A DNA stretch of 64,000 nt, from contig OY764903.1 in NCBI GenBank assembly GCA_963668605.1, forward strand, positions 930,001-994,000. The letters are read 5' to 3'. The notes below the pieces were generated by a model that made no database searches, was not told the DNA's origin, and was given only the letters and a program-made list of their open reading frames with translations. Shown here in pieces: positions 48,809 through 56,922 of this stretch. The DNA comes from G963668605 sp963668605 (GTDB taxonomy: Bacteria > Acidobacteriota > Terriglobia > Bryobacterales > Bryobacteraceae). Position 1 is the first letter of the stretch, and every line of letters starts with the position of its first letter. Made by a program: the position numbers and the translations under genes.

Positions 48809-49266
48809 AGATCCACACAATCCTTTTGACAGCCGCGTTGTTCGGCGGAGCAGCCATGGCACAGCAGCAGACCTCCGCCACAATCGACGGCAAGAACATG
48901 ACAGTGAAATACGCGCCCCCCGCCGCGAACAAGCGCGTGATGGCCAGCTTCCAGGCCGACGCCGACATCGCCTTCAAAGGCGTTCGCGTTCCCAAGGGCG
49001 CTTACAGCGTTTACGTTCTGACCGACGGTCCGCAGTGGCAGCTCGCTGTGAACAAGGCCACCGGAGCCAAGGCCGCTACTTACGATCCGAAGCTCGATCT
49101 CGGCCGCGTGAACATGACCACGGCCAAGGGCGCTCCCGCGCCGGGCTGCAAGATTACGTTGACCAAGATTGCCGCCTTAGCCGCCAAGTTCGAAGTCGCC
49201 TTCAACGGCACGGTCGCCTCCGCGCCCTTCCATCTGGACCGCGGCGGCAACGACTCGGAGTGGTAG
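48805..49266 (+). CDS. Exported DUF2911-family protein
   Basis: A 153-residue protein with signal peptide MKIHTILLTAALFGGAAMAQ. The mature part resembles the DUF2911 beta-sandwich (ADIAFKGVRVPKGAYSVYVL, DGPQWQLAVNK, KITLTKIAALAAKFEVAF), whose usual form is a small secreted domain of unknown function. The ATG overlaps the cytochrome stop in ATGA, and the GH3 gene starts within its last codons, so it belongs to the operon. Its role beside a periplasmic dehydrogenase is open. Confidence 0.8.
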   Translation: MKIHTILLTAALFGGAAMAQQQTSATIDGKNMTVKYAPPAANKRVMASFQADADIAFKGVRVPKGAYSVYVLTDGPQWQLAVNKATGAKAATYDPKLDLGRVNMTTAKGAPAPGCKITLTKIAALAAKFEVAFNGTVASAPFHLDRGGNDSEW

Positions 49267-51770
49267 TCTTCTTACTCGCGCTGCTCTTCGCCACGGGGAT
49301 GTCCGCGCAGTCCCCGCGCGTGCAGTCTCTGCTGCACAGGATGACGCTCGAAGAGAAGCTCTCGCTGGTTCACGGAACGCGCGATCCCAAGGACCTCGGA
49401 CAAGCCGGCTACTGGCCGGGGCTGCCGCGCCTGGGGATTCCCTCTTTGCGATTTGCCGACGGGCCGCCCGGCATCAACGTCAATCGCGAAGCCAGCGGCC
49501 TGCCCGCACCAGTACTGCTTGCCGCTACGTTTGATGTCGAAGCCGCCCGTCTCTACGGCGTCGTGATGGGGCGTGACGCGGCTGCGCTGAAGCAAAACGT
49601 GGTGCTCGCGCCGCACGTGAACATTGTGCGCGATCCATTGTTCCGTCGTAATCACACGGCGTTCAGCGAAGACCCTCTACTGTCTGCGAACATCGGCGCG
49701 GCCCAGATCCGCGGCATCCAGAGCCAGGGCGTGATGGCTCAAGTGAAGCATCTGGCCGGCTACAACGGCGCGCAAAACGTTGCCATCGACGAGCGCACCT
49801 TGCATGAAATCTACCTTCCGCCGTTTGAAGAAGCGGTGCAGGCCGGTGTCGCGTCGGCCATGTGCGCGTACAACAAGATCAATGGAGAATGGGCCTGCGA
49901 AAACGGCGCGCTGCAAAACAACGTTCTTCGCGGGCAGTTTGGATTCCGGGGCTTCATCACGTCGGACTGGGGCGCAGTCCACACTCCCGCTGCTATCATG
50001 AAGGGCCTCGACCTCGAAATGCCGGGGCGCGAAATCGGTGGACGCCGCGGCGGGCCGTACTTCACGGAACCGCTCAAGGCCGCGGTCCAGAACGGCAGCA
50101 TACCCATGGCTGTTGTGGATGCCGCCGTTTCCCGTATTCTCGAACAGATGGACCGCTTCGGATTGCTCGACCGCAAGCCATCCGGACCGCGCACGATCGA
50201 CGCCGCGGCCGACGCCAAAATCATCCGCGACATCGCCACTGCGGGCGCAGTCCTCCTCCGCAACGAAAACAACGCCCTGCCGCTCACTCCGACGGACCTC
50301 GATTCGATGGTCCTGATCGGACCCACCGCCGCGCAACTCGCCTCCGGATTCCTCGGCGAACGTGCCTACGGTTTTGAGTCGCGCCTAGTGTCCCCGCTAG
50401 CGGCGCTCCGCCGCACGGCCGCTCGGATTGCATACGCACCGGGCGCGGACCTCACCGGTGCTGTCATCCCGTCCTCCGCGCTATCACACGAAGGTCGTCC
50501 AGGACTGCTTCGCCGCAGGGAAGCGGCCGACATCGCTGCGACTCAAGTGGACACATCGCTCGATTTCACCGCCCTCGAATCCAACGCCGATTTTTCCTGG
50601 AGCGGCGTGCTCACCGTCTCCGAAGAAGGCGACTACACGTTCCTCGTGCAACCGATGCTGAGCAACGGCTCCGAGGGCGGCGGCTCAATCTCGATTGACG
50701 GCAAGTGGGCCGCGCGAACCGGTGGTCCCGGCTTCGGCGGCACCGGCATGGTCGCAAAGAAGTGGTCGAGCATCCTTCCAACAACCGATGGTCGCGACAA
50801 TGGCCGCGGCCCCACGCTGCATCTCACCGCCGGCCCGCACGCAATCGAACTCACTGCCAACTCGACGGGCGAGGGACCGCTGAGCATTCGCTTCGCCTGG
50901 ATCACGCCGCAGGCCCGCCGCGCCGGCATCGAGGCCGCGGTGGATGCCGCACGCAAGATGCGAACCGCCGTGGTATTCGCCTGGTCCGGCTCAGGTTCTT
51001 TCGAACTGCCCGAAAATCAGGATGAGCTGATCTCTAAAGTCGCGGCAGCCGCGCGCAAGACCGTCGTCGTCCTGAACACTGGCGGACCCGTGCAGATGCC
51101 TTGGAAGGATCGGACGGCGGCGATCCTCGAGATGTGGTACCCCGGCCAGGAAGGCGGTTGGGCCACCGCAGATCTCCTGCTCGGCCGCGCAAATCCAGGC
51201 GGAAAACTGCCGGTTACCTTTCCGCAACGGTTGGAGGACTCACCGGTCTACGCCCCTGGGCACCCGGAACGCAACGCCCCGCAGGCCGCTCCCGGCACTA
51301 GCGGCACGAACGCCGATGCGCCACTCGTCACTTACTCGGAAGGCCTCGCCGTGGGCTATCGCTGGTTTGACCAGCAGGGCATAGAGCCGCTGTTCCGGTT
51401 TGGCCACGGCCTCTCCTATACACGTTTTGAGTATTCGGACCTGCAGATACTGAACGGTGGCTCGTGGCTGGAAGCGAAGTTGCTGCTGCGTAATGCGGGC
51501 CGAGTGCGAGGCAGCGAAGTTGTGCAACTTTACCTTGGTCCGCCGGAAAGTTCAATCGTGCCTATCCCACCGCGATCCCTTGCTGCTTTCGAGCGAGTGA
51601 CGCTGGAGGCCGGCGCGAGCCGGGCTGTCACTCTCCGAGTCGGCCAACATGCGCTGTCCTACTGGTCGAGCGAAAAGCACACTTGGGTGCCTGCGGTGGG
51701 TCCGCGCCGCGTCTATCTTGGGTCGTCATCGCGCGACATCCGTCTTTCGGGCGTCACCAGACGTGAATAG
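49260..51770 (+). CDS. Glycoside hydrolase family 3 beta-glycosidase with PA14 insertion
   Basis: An 836-residue exported GH3 enzyme. The GTG at 49260, overlapping the DUF2911 stop by 7 bases, gives a leader (VVVFLLALLFATGMSAQ); the open frame upstream is not coding. The N-terminal barrel holds the family sites: KHLAGYNG (K163, H164) for substrate and FITSDWGAVH with the nucleophile D236. The (alpha/beta)6 sandwich follows (ATAGAVLLRNENNALPL). A PA14-like insert lies at about 440-570 (GDYTFLVQPMLSNGS, SISIDGKWAAR), and a fibronectin-III-like C-terminal domain ends it (GSEVVQLYLGPPESS). Its likely action is release of terminal beta-linked sugars in the periplasm, which could feed the dehydrogenase encoded just upstream. 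Confidence 0.92.
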   Translation: MVVFLLALLFATGMSAQSPRVQSLLHRMTLEEKLSLVHGTRDPKDLGQAGYWPGLPRLGIPSLRFADGPPGINVNREASGLPAPVLLAATFDVEAARLYGVVMGRDAAALKQNVVLAPHVNIVRDPLFRRNHTAFSEDPLLSANIGAAQIRGIQSQGVMAQVKHLAGYNGAQNVAIDERTLHEIYLPPFEEAVQAGVASAMCAYNKINGEWACENGALQNNVLRGQFGFRGFITSDWGAVHTPAAIMKGLDLEMPGREIGGRRGGPYFTEPLKAAVQNGSIPMAVVDAAVSRILEQMDRFGLLDRKPSGPRTIDAAADAKIIRDIATAGAVLLRNENNALPLTPTDLDSMVLIGPTAAQLASGFLGERAYGFESRLVSPLAALRRTAARIAYAPGADLTGAVIPSSALSHEGRPGLLRRREAADIAATQVDTSLDFTALESNADFSWSGVLTVSEEGDYTFLVQPMLSNGSEGGGSISIDGKWAARTGGPGFGGTGMVAKKWSSILPTTDGRDNGRGPTLHLTAGPHAIELTANSTGEGPLSIRFAWITPQARRAGIEAAVDAARKMRTAVVFAWSGSGSFELPENQDELISKVAAAARKTVVVLNTGGPVQMPWKDRTAAILEMWYPGQEGGWATADLLLGRANPGGKLPVTFPQRLEDSPVYAPGHPERNAPQAAPGTSGTNADAPLVTYSEGLAVGYRWFDQQGIEPLFRFGHGLSYTRFEYSDLQILNGGSWLEAKLLLRNAGRVRGSEVVQLYLGPPESSIVPIPPRSLAAFERVTLEAGASRAVTLRVGQHALSYWSSEKHTWVPAVGPRRVYLGSSSRDIRLSGVTRRE

Positions 51771-52077
51771 CAAGGATGCGTGGCGGACCTGTGTTGCCAT
51801 TGAAAACTTTGGTGGAGAAGACTACCTGCAAATTTCTGCATTCCCAGCCCGCCGGGGCCTTTTCAGCGATCATGACTAGATATTTTGAATCGCTGAGAAG
51901 ATCGCCTGCCAGGTTCTTCTGCTCGTCCGGATCGTCGCGCGTGAGAACAGTTGCTCGCCCTGCCCGCTGGGATACTGCGTGTACCGTCATTCTTCCGTGT
52001 GCATGGAGCGCGCCGCGAGGCTCATCCGGATGAACCGTCTTCGACTCGTTTGCATGGATCACTTGTCGAAACGCCAC
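51754..52077 (-). pseudogene. Possible fragment of a hypothetical protein, downstream of a sulfatase
   Basis: The gap between the GH3 gene and the sulfatase (about 290 bases) contains an open frame of 107 codons on the sulfatase strand, overlapping both neighbours by under 20 bases. The segment from MTVHAVSQRAGRATVLTRDD through AGDLLSDSKYLVMIAEKAPA and GWECRNLQVVFSTKVF to PPRILAIHVW looks like real protein. It resembles the C-terminal end of uncharacterised regulatory-type proteins I have seen in Acidobacteria, so I suspect a truncated gene. The first 29 codons look random. A shadow frame cannot be excluded. Confidence 0.35.
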
Positions 52078-53885
52078 TCCACCTCAAGCTTGTTTCCAGC
52101 CGGTGTGCGACGGAACAGCCGGATCCAGTCGAACTCGGCAACTCCCTCGACTTTTTCGAAATCGAAGGCCAGCACCGCCAAGTGCCCCTTGGCGTCGAAG
52201 GGCACGCTACATTCGTGCGCTTCGCCATCGGGCTTCGCATCAAGCGCCAGCCAGTTATCGGGATTATCCACGTCCATCACCGAACCCCAGTGGAAGCGCT
52301 GCGGCGGCGCGGTTTTGGAGCGCACAGAAAACCGCAATTCCATCGCGCCGCCTTCGCAAACGTAGCTGCGGCGCACCAGGTTCAGCTTTCCGGAGCAGCG
52401 CACGAGCATCCTGCCGTTGGCCGTCGAAAGGCGGCAATCGGAATAGTTGCGCGTGCACCAGCCTTGCACCTGCGTGCGGTTTTCGATTTCCCGCGGCGTC
52501 TGCATGCTCAGCGGATTTTCGGGAATCGCTCCCTTGTCATGAGTTTCCGCGATCCAGCGGTCCATGGCGCCGCGTAACCGGTCCAAATCCTTACGACGCG
52601 TGGGCGAGTCTGCGAGATTGACTGTTTCGTGCGGGTCGCTAACGAGGTCGAAAAACTCCTCGGTGGGTTTTCGGGGCGCCATGAAGCGCGCCTGGAGCGG
52701 CGTTAGCTGCCCTTTTTCGTGCATCTGGCGCATCACGCGCAAGGTCGGAATCTCGACATCGCGGTCGGCGTTTTCGGCGGTGTACGGAATCTCGGGGCGG
52801 TAATTGCGAATGTACTTGAAGCGCTTGTCGCGGACCGACCGGATGCGGTCGGGGGTCTCGTCGCCCCGGTCGCGCGCGGCGTAGACGAATTCGCGCGAAG
52901 TCCGGTTCGGACCGAGAAAGCTGATGCCCGACATGTGTGCCGGCTTTTTGATTCCCGCAAGCTCCAGCGTTGTCACGGTAAGATCAATGCAACTCACCAG
53001 ATCTTTCCGCACGACGCCTTGTCCCGCACCTTCGATGGAAAACTGCTTCGGAACCCGCACGATCAAAGGCGTGTGAATGCCGCCTTCGTAGAGATACTCC
53101 TTGCCTCGCGGCATGGCGCGGCCGTTATCGCCGAAAAACGCGATGATGGTGCTCTCCAGTAGTTTCTCCTGTTCCAGCCGTTGGAGGATTTTGCCTATCT
53201 TGGTGTCCAGTTGCTGGATGGAATCGTAGTACATGGCCCAGTCCTCCCGAACCGCTGGAACATTGGGGTAGTAGGGCGGGGGTGTGATCCGGTCCGGGTC
53301 CACCGGGTGCACTGGATCACGGCGCCAGACGCGGTGCGCTTCGCTAAAGTTGATCTGCGCGTAGAAGGGTTGGCCCGGTGCGCGCCGGCTCCAGTCGGTT
53401 GCATCGAACGGCTGCTCATCCAGAGTGAAGTTGAAGTCGGTCTTATTTGTGCCCCGCACGCCGTCAGCGGCCGTCACTACGTTCGATGTGTGATAGCCGG
53501 CCTGTCGCAAGTAGTGGGTGAAAATCTGCACCCCTTGCGGCAGGTGGTAACCGTCGGCGCGGTTTCTGCGGTGGTGCTGGGTATCCGTCTCGATCTGCCA
53601 CATACCGGTGGCGATGGCGGAACGGGATGGCGAGCAGATCGGACCGGCAACATAGGCATTATCGAAGCGCATGCCCTCGGCTGCCAGGCGGTCGAGATTA
53701 GGCGTGCGAATCACCTTGTTCCCATAACAGCCCAGGTCGGGGCAAAGATCCTCGCCGATAAGCCAGAGGATGTTGGGCCGTTCGGGGGTGGCGGAAGTCA
53801 GCGCTGGCGCGGCTAACCCCGCAGTGGCGCACTGCAACAGACGGCGGCGGCTCACGCGGGACCTGGGAAGGTTTTTGCAGTTCAT
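52059..53885 (-). CDS. Formylglycine-type sulfatase with extra C-terminal beta domain, exported
   Basis: A 608-residue sulfatase with a twin-arginine leader (SRVSRRRLLQCATAGLAAPA). The opening RPNILWLIGEDLCPDLGCYG and the FGly signature ICSPSRSAIATG (C84) are present, with FFGDNGRAMPRGKEYLYEGG as a later metal/active-site segment. The group with GEDLCPD is like heparan N-sulfatase-type and other glycosaminoglycan-active sulfatases, but the substrate cannot be assigned. After about residue 480 there is an additional domain of about 130 residues rich in beta strands. Its start codon overlaps the stop of the TonB receptor tail fragment (TAATG), showing that the two were once cotranscribed. Confidence 0.92.
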   Translation of the reverse strand: MNCKNLPRSRVSRRRLLQCATAGLAAPALTSATPERPNILWLIGEDLCPDLGCYGNKVIRTPNLDRLAAEGMRFDNAYVAGPICSPSRSAIATGMWQIETDTQHHRRNRADGYHLPQGVQIFTHYLRQAGYHTSNVVTAADGVRGTNKTDFNFTLDEQPFDATDWSRRAPGQPFYAQINFSEAHRVWRRDPVHPVDPDRITPPPYYPNVPAVREDWAMYYDSIQQLDTKIGKILQRLEQEKLLESTIIAFFGDNGRAMPRGKEYLYEGGIHTPLIVRVPKQFSIEGAGQGVVRKDLVSCIDLTVTTLELAGIKKPAHMSGISFLGPNRTSREFVYAARDRGDETPDRIRSVRDKRFKYIRNYRPEIPYTAENADRDVEIPTLRVMRQMHEKGQLTPLQARFMAPRKPTEEFFDLVSDPHETVNLADSPTRRKDLDRLRGAMDRWIAETHDKGAIPENPLSMQTPREIENRTQVQGWCTRNYSDCRLSTANGRMLVRCSGKLNLVRRSYVCEGGAMELRFSVRSKTAPPQRFHWGSVMDVDNPDNWLALDAKPDGEAHECSVPFDAKGHLAVLAFDFEKVEGVAEFDWIRLFRRTPAGNKLEVEWRFDK

Positions 53886-53970
53886 TAGAATTCCAGTTTC
53901 AGGGCCAATTGAAACACCCGCGCTGCCCGGGAACCGGTGATCTTTCCGAAAGAGGCAGTCGGCACGGCTA
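53885..53970 (-). pseudogene. C-terminal tail of a lost TonB-dependent receptor
   Basis: Between the two sulfatase genes the minus strand encodes VPTASFGKITGSRAARVF and QLALKLEF followed by TAA. This is the closing strand of an Acidobacterial TonB receptor (compare RVVQLTLRVLW in the intact receptor). Nothing else of the receptor remains: the coding sequence begins within the last codons of the upstream sulfatase. A deletion of about 3 kb most likely joined the sulfatase end to the receptor tail. The TAATG overlap with the next sulfatase start is retained. Confidence 0.75.
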
Positions 53971-55482
53971 TCAGATCCGACTGCGCCCGTGAGCGCGATA
54001 CTCTATCAGAAGGCCCGTCAACCGCTGGACAATTTCCGGGTGATCTTTGTATACGTTGATCGCCTGGCCGCGATCCTTAGCCAGGTTGTAGAGTTGTCCC
54101 CGTGGCAGGCTCGGATCGGGCTCGCCCATGCCCTTTACAGCCCATCCTGTTGTCTTCCGGCCTAATTCTTCCAGGCGCATCCCGTAGTGTTTGAAATACT
54201 CAGTCGTCGTTCCGCCAGATCCCCGTCCCAGGATTAGCATCCAATCGCCCTCTCGGACGGCTAACATTCCCGAGTAGCTTGCGAGGATCACCGCACCACC
54301 GCGCGCTGGCTTGCCACCAGCATTTCCGAGTAGCGCGGGTAGAATATTGAAGCTATCCGGCCCGGCATCTCGCGGCAGGTCGGCGCCAGCCACGGCGGCC
54401 GCCGTCGCCATAAAGTCCACCAGACAAATCAACTCATCCGATCGGGAGCCCGCTTTAATTCTCTTGGGCCAACGAGCGACAAAAGGAACTCGATGACCCC
54501 CTTCCCATGCGTCTGTTTTCTGCCCCAGCAGGTCCGCGTTCACACGGTGGCCCATATCGTAGGCCTGACGCGAATAGAGGCCGCCGTTGTCGCTGGTGAA
54601 GATGACGAGCGTGTTATCCGCGACACCAGATCGTTCCAGAGCGGAAAGCACCTCGCTTACCGACCAGTCGAGCTCACGAATAAAGTCGCAGTAAACGCCG
54701 CAGGAACTGGTCCCGCGAAAGCGTGCGTTGGGCGTGTATGGCCCATGCACGTTGCTGGGCGTGAAGTAAAGGAAAAACGGCCTGTCCTTGCTGCGCTCGA
54801 TGAAACTGACCGCTTTGGCCGTCGTAGTCAAAGCCAGTTCGTCAGCCTTGTACCGGGCTTTGGTGCCGCCGTACATCAGATTGGTCTTGCTGTCCTCACC
54901 GAGCCGGATGGGATCCTTCGCATCCAGCCCTACAACGCGGTGGTTTTCGACGTAAACATAGGGCGCCTGAGCATTGGTCACAGGCACACCGAAGTAGTAG
55001 TCGAACCCAACCTCAAGCGGCCCAGGTTTTAGCTCGCCGTTCCAATCCGGATAGTCCCGGCCGAAACCGAGGTGCCATTTGCCAATGCAAGCTGTCGTGT
55101 ATCCCGTGGATTTGAGCAGCGAGGCCACGGTCATCCGGCCTTCCTCGATCAGGAGCGGATCATGGCCAAAGAGGCAATCCACTTTCAACTGCGTTCGCCA
55201 GCAATAGCGTCCCGTCAGGATACCGTAGCGGGTCGGCGTGCAGACCGCGGCGGGGGCATGCGCGTCCGTAAACAGCACGCCGTCTCGGGCAAGGCTGTCG
55301 ATAATGGGTGTCTGTACCTTCTCGGCACCGTAACAACTCAGGTCGCCGTAGCCGAGATCATCGGCCATTATAAAAACGATGTTCGGCTTGTCTGTCCGCG
55401 CTCGCGAGCGACGTGTCTGTTGTCCGAAAGCTGTCAGCCCGGCTCCGCTGATGCTCGCCCTAAGAAAATCGCGTCTGTCCAT
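53971..55482 (-). CDS. Formylglycine-type sulfatase, exported
   Basis: A 503-residue arylsulfatase with twin-arginine leader DRRDFLRASISGAGLTAFG. The start KPNIVFIMADDLGYGDLSCY and the FGly signature CTPTRYGILTGRY (C81) are typical; TACIGKWHLGFG and FTSDNGGLYSRQ complete the metal and substrate site. It is a close relative of the sulfatase at 42737 (shared YVENHRVVGLDAKDP). It reads first in a leftward group with the receptor tail and the sulfatase at 52059. The 108 bases upstream of its start lead to the left terminal repeat of an insertion sequence, so its promoter region is short. Confidence 0.93.
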   Translation of the reverse strand: MDRRDFLRASISGAGLTAFGQQTRRSRARTDKPNIVFIMADDLGYGDLSCYGAEKVQTPIIDSLARDGVLFTDAHAPAAVCTPTRYGILTGRYCWRTQLKVDCLFGHDPLLIEEGRMTVASLLKSTGYTTACIGKWHLGFGRDYPDWNGELKPGPLEVGFDYYFGVPVTNAQAPYVYVENHRVVGLDAKDPIRLGEDSKTNLMYGGTKARYKADELALTTTAKAVSFIERSKDRPFFLYFTPSNVHGPYTPNARFRGTSSCGVYCDFIRELDWSVSEVLSALERSGVADNTLVIFTSDNGGLYSRQAYDMGHRVNADLLGQKTDAWEGGHRVPFVARWPKRIKAGSRSDELICLVDFMATAAAVAGADLPRDAGPDSFNILPALLGNAGGKPARGGAVILASYSGMLAVREGDWMLILGRGSGGTTTEYFKHYGMRLEELGRKTTGWAVKGMGEPDPSLPRGQLYNLAKDRGQAINVYKDHPEIVQRLTGLLIEYRAHGRSRI

Positions 55483-55590
55483 GATGCTGTCTCCAGAAAT
55501 CTGTCAGTGGCCGGCGCCCGCCGTAGCGGATTTTCTCGCCATAACCTTACGATAGCGATATACCTTGTACTCCAACACTAAAATTCTACC

Positions 55591-55608
55591 CCGTATGGCC
55601 AAATTATC
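55591..55608. repeat. Left terminal inverted repeat of IS copy 2
   Basis: The bases CCGTATGGCCAAATTATC mark the left end. The reverse complement of the right end (CGTAAGGCCAAATTAT) agrees at 15 of 16 positions, and the right end of copy 1 and the solitary site at 59906 agree similarly. Confidence 0.8.
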
Positions 55609-55653
55609 CATCGCAGCAGCTATTCAACAAACCACGTATGATGTTCGTTCACC

Positions 55654-56480
55654 ATGCGCGACAACAAATGGGTGCGGCTGCTGACGTATGTAACGGGCCT
55701 CGTCAACCAGCGATTGCTTCTGCAGAACGAATACCTTGCCGCCGCGAACCGGATCTTGCGTTCGCACCTGCCCACGCGTTTGCGCCTGTCTGATCCGGAG
55801 CGCTCGACCCTGGCTGAGATCGGCAAACGCCTTGGCCGTAAGGAACTCCAGTTGGTGGCCAGTGTTGCCAAGCCGGACACGATCCTGGCTTGATACCGCC
55901 GGCTGATTGCCCAGAAATTCGACGGCTCCAAACGTCGCTCCTACCCGGGCCGTCGCGCGCTCACGCCCGAGATTGAATCCCTCATAGTTCGCATGGCCCG
56001 CGAGAATTCCGGTTGGGGATACGCCCGCATCGTCGGCGCTCTGGCCAACCTCAACCATCGCGTTTCCGACCAGACCGTCGGCAACGTTTTGCGACGCTAC
56101 GGGATTCCGCCCGCCCCGAAGCGCAGCCAGAAGACCACCTGGAAGGAATTCATTTCCGCACACATGGCAGTTCTAACCGGCACCGACTTCTTCACTGTCG
56201 AAGTCCTCACCTGGCGAGGTTTGGCCACCTATTACGTGCTGTTCTTCGTGCAACTGGAGACTCGCCGGATCACTCTTGCCGGCATCACGCGCCACCCGAC
56301 GGCTGACTGGATGGTGCAGATGTCGCGCAACGCAACCGACGAAGAAACTGGCCATCTCCGCGACCAACGGTATCTGCTGTACGACCGCGACACGAAATTC
56401 TGCTCCGCATTTCGGAATGACTGAGTTCGGCAGGAGTGCGGCCGGTCGTCTTGCCGCCGCAGAGCCCGAACTTGAAGGCT
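55654..56480 (+). pseudogene. Transposase (integrase-core family), N-terminal and central part, broken
   Basis: Begins MRDNKWVRLLTYVTGLVNQR and continues through a helical N-terminal domain (RSHLPTRLRLSDPERSTL, IGKRLGRKELQLVASV). A TGA at 55891 replaces an expected Trp codon before YRRLIAQKFDGSKRRSYPGR. The rest runs MARENSGWGYARIVGALANL, GTDFFTVEVLTWRGLATYYV and LYDRDTKFCSAFRND, with the first two catalytic Asp regions intact. After RND a frameshift leads to VRPVVLPPQSPNLKAYA, where the inverted block begins. The region 55993-56424 is uninterrupted, unlike in copy 1. Confidence 0.88.
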
Positions 56481-56688
56481 TATGCTTCACACTGCACCTC
56501 ATCAGCACGATTCGACAGGAGTGGCGCCAACCGCTGGCGGTCGCAGAGCTTCCCCTTCAGGCCTTGTATCTTTCGTGGTGGATCTTCATCAGGATGCACA
56601 CGCAACTCGAATCTCTCCTCTATCAGCCTGGCCAGTTCCTCGAGGCGTAGCGAAGGGTTGGCTACACGAGTCTCGAGTACACGGAACA
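56480..56688 (-). pseudogene. Inverted Y4bD/Y4pK-like fragment within the transposase (second half only)
   Basis: On the minus strand ETRVANPSLRLEELARLIEE and RFELRV followed by DEDPPRKIQGLKGKLCDRQR correspond to the C-terminal half of the small mobile-element protein found more completely in copy 1 (7958-8340). The first half (HPYHPLFGREF..) and the adjoining transposase segment (FAERWVRSVKQEC) are absent here, so copy 2 has a further deletion relative to copy 1. Confidence 0.6.
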
Positions 56689-56830
56689 CTACCACGGTGA
56701 GCGGAATCATCAAGGGAAGGGAAACGTGCTGCTCTTTCCGCTACCAACTCACGAATGCGATCCTGCGAGTCGTGTTGATTGCAAGGCACGTCTGGGCGGT
56801 CTGCTGAGGTACTACGCCCGCGCTGCATGA
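56676..56830 (+). pseudogene. Transposase C-terminal fragment
   Basis: Encodes EYTEHYHGERNHQGKGNVLL, HECDPASRVDCKARLGGLLR and YYARAA with a stop, the end of the integrase-core transposase. The stop is immediately followed by the right terminal repeat. It corresponds to 8480-8623 in copy 1 with the same last residues. Confidence 0.85.
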
Positions 56831-56846
56831 ATAATTTGGCCTTACG
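56831..56846. repeat. Right terminal inverted repeat of IS copy 2
   Basis: ATAATTTGGCCTTACG, directly after the transposase stop codon; complementary to the left repeat at 55592-55607 with one mismatch. Confidence 0.8.
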
Positions 56847-56922
56847 ATTATGTTGCACACCCGTAAAGGAGTGCGGTGCGTATCACGTATGAATCCAGTA
56901 GTATTATTCCGAAAGGTCTTCT

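Larger units (their letters stand above)
55591..56846 (+). mobile_element. Insertion sequence, copy 2 (both ends present, chimeric and defective)
   Basis: An insertion sequence of about 1256 bases bounded by inverted repeats CGTATGGCCAAATTAT (left, 55592-55607) and its near-complement ATAATTTGGCCTTACG (right, 56831-56846). It contains an integrase-core transposase with a nonsense codon (55891-55893), a frameshift after FCSAFRND and an inverted foreign block inside. It matches the remnant at 7421-8640, with which it shares the frameshift and the block. No obvious target-site duplication was seen. It cannot move by itself but its ends may still be recognised. Confidence 0.88.
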
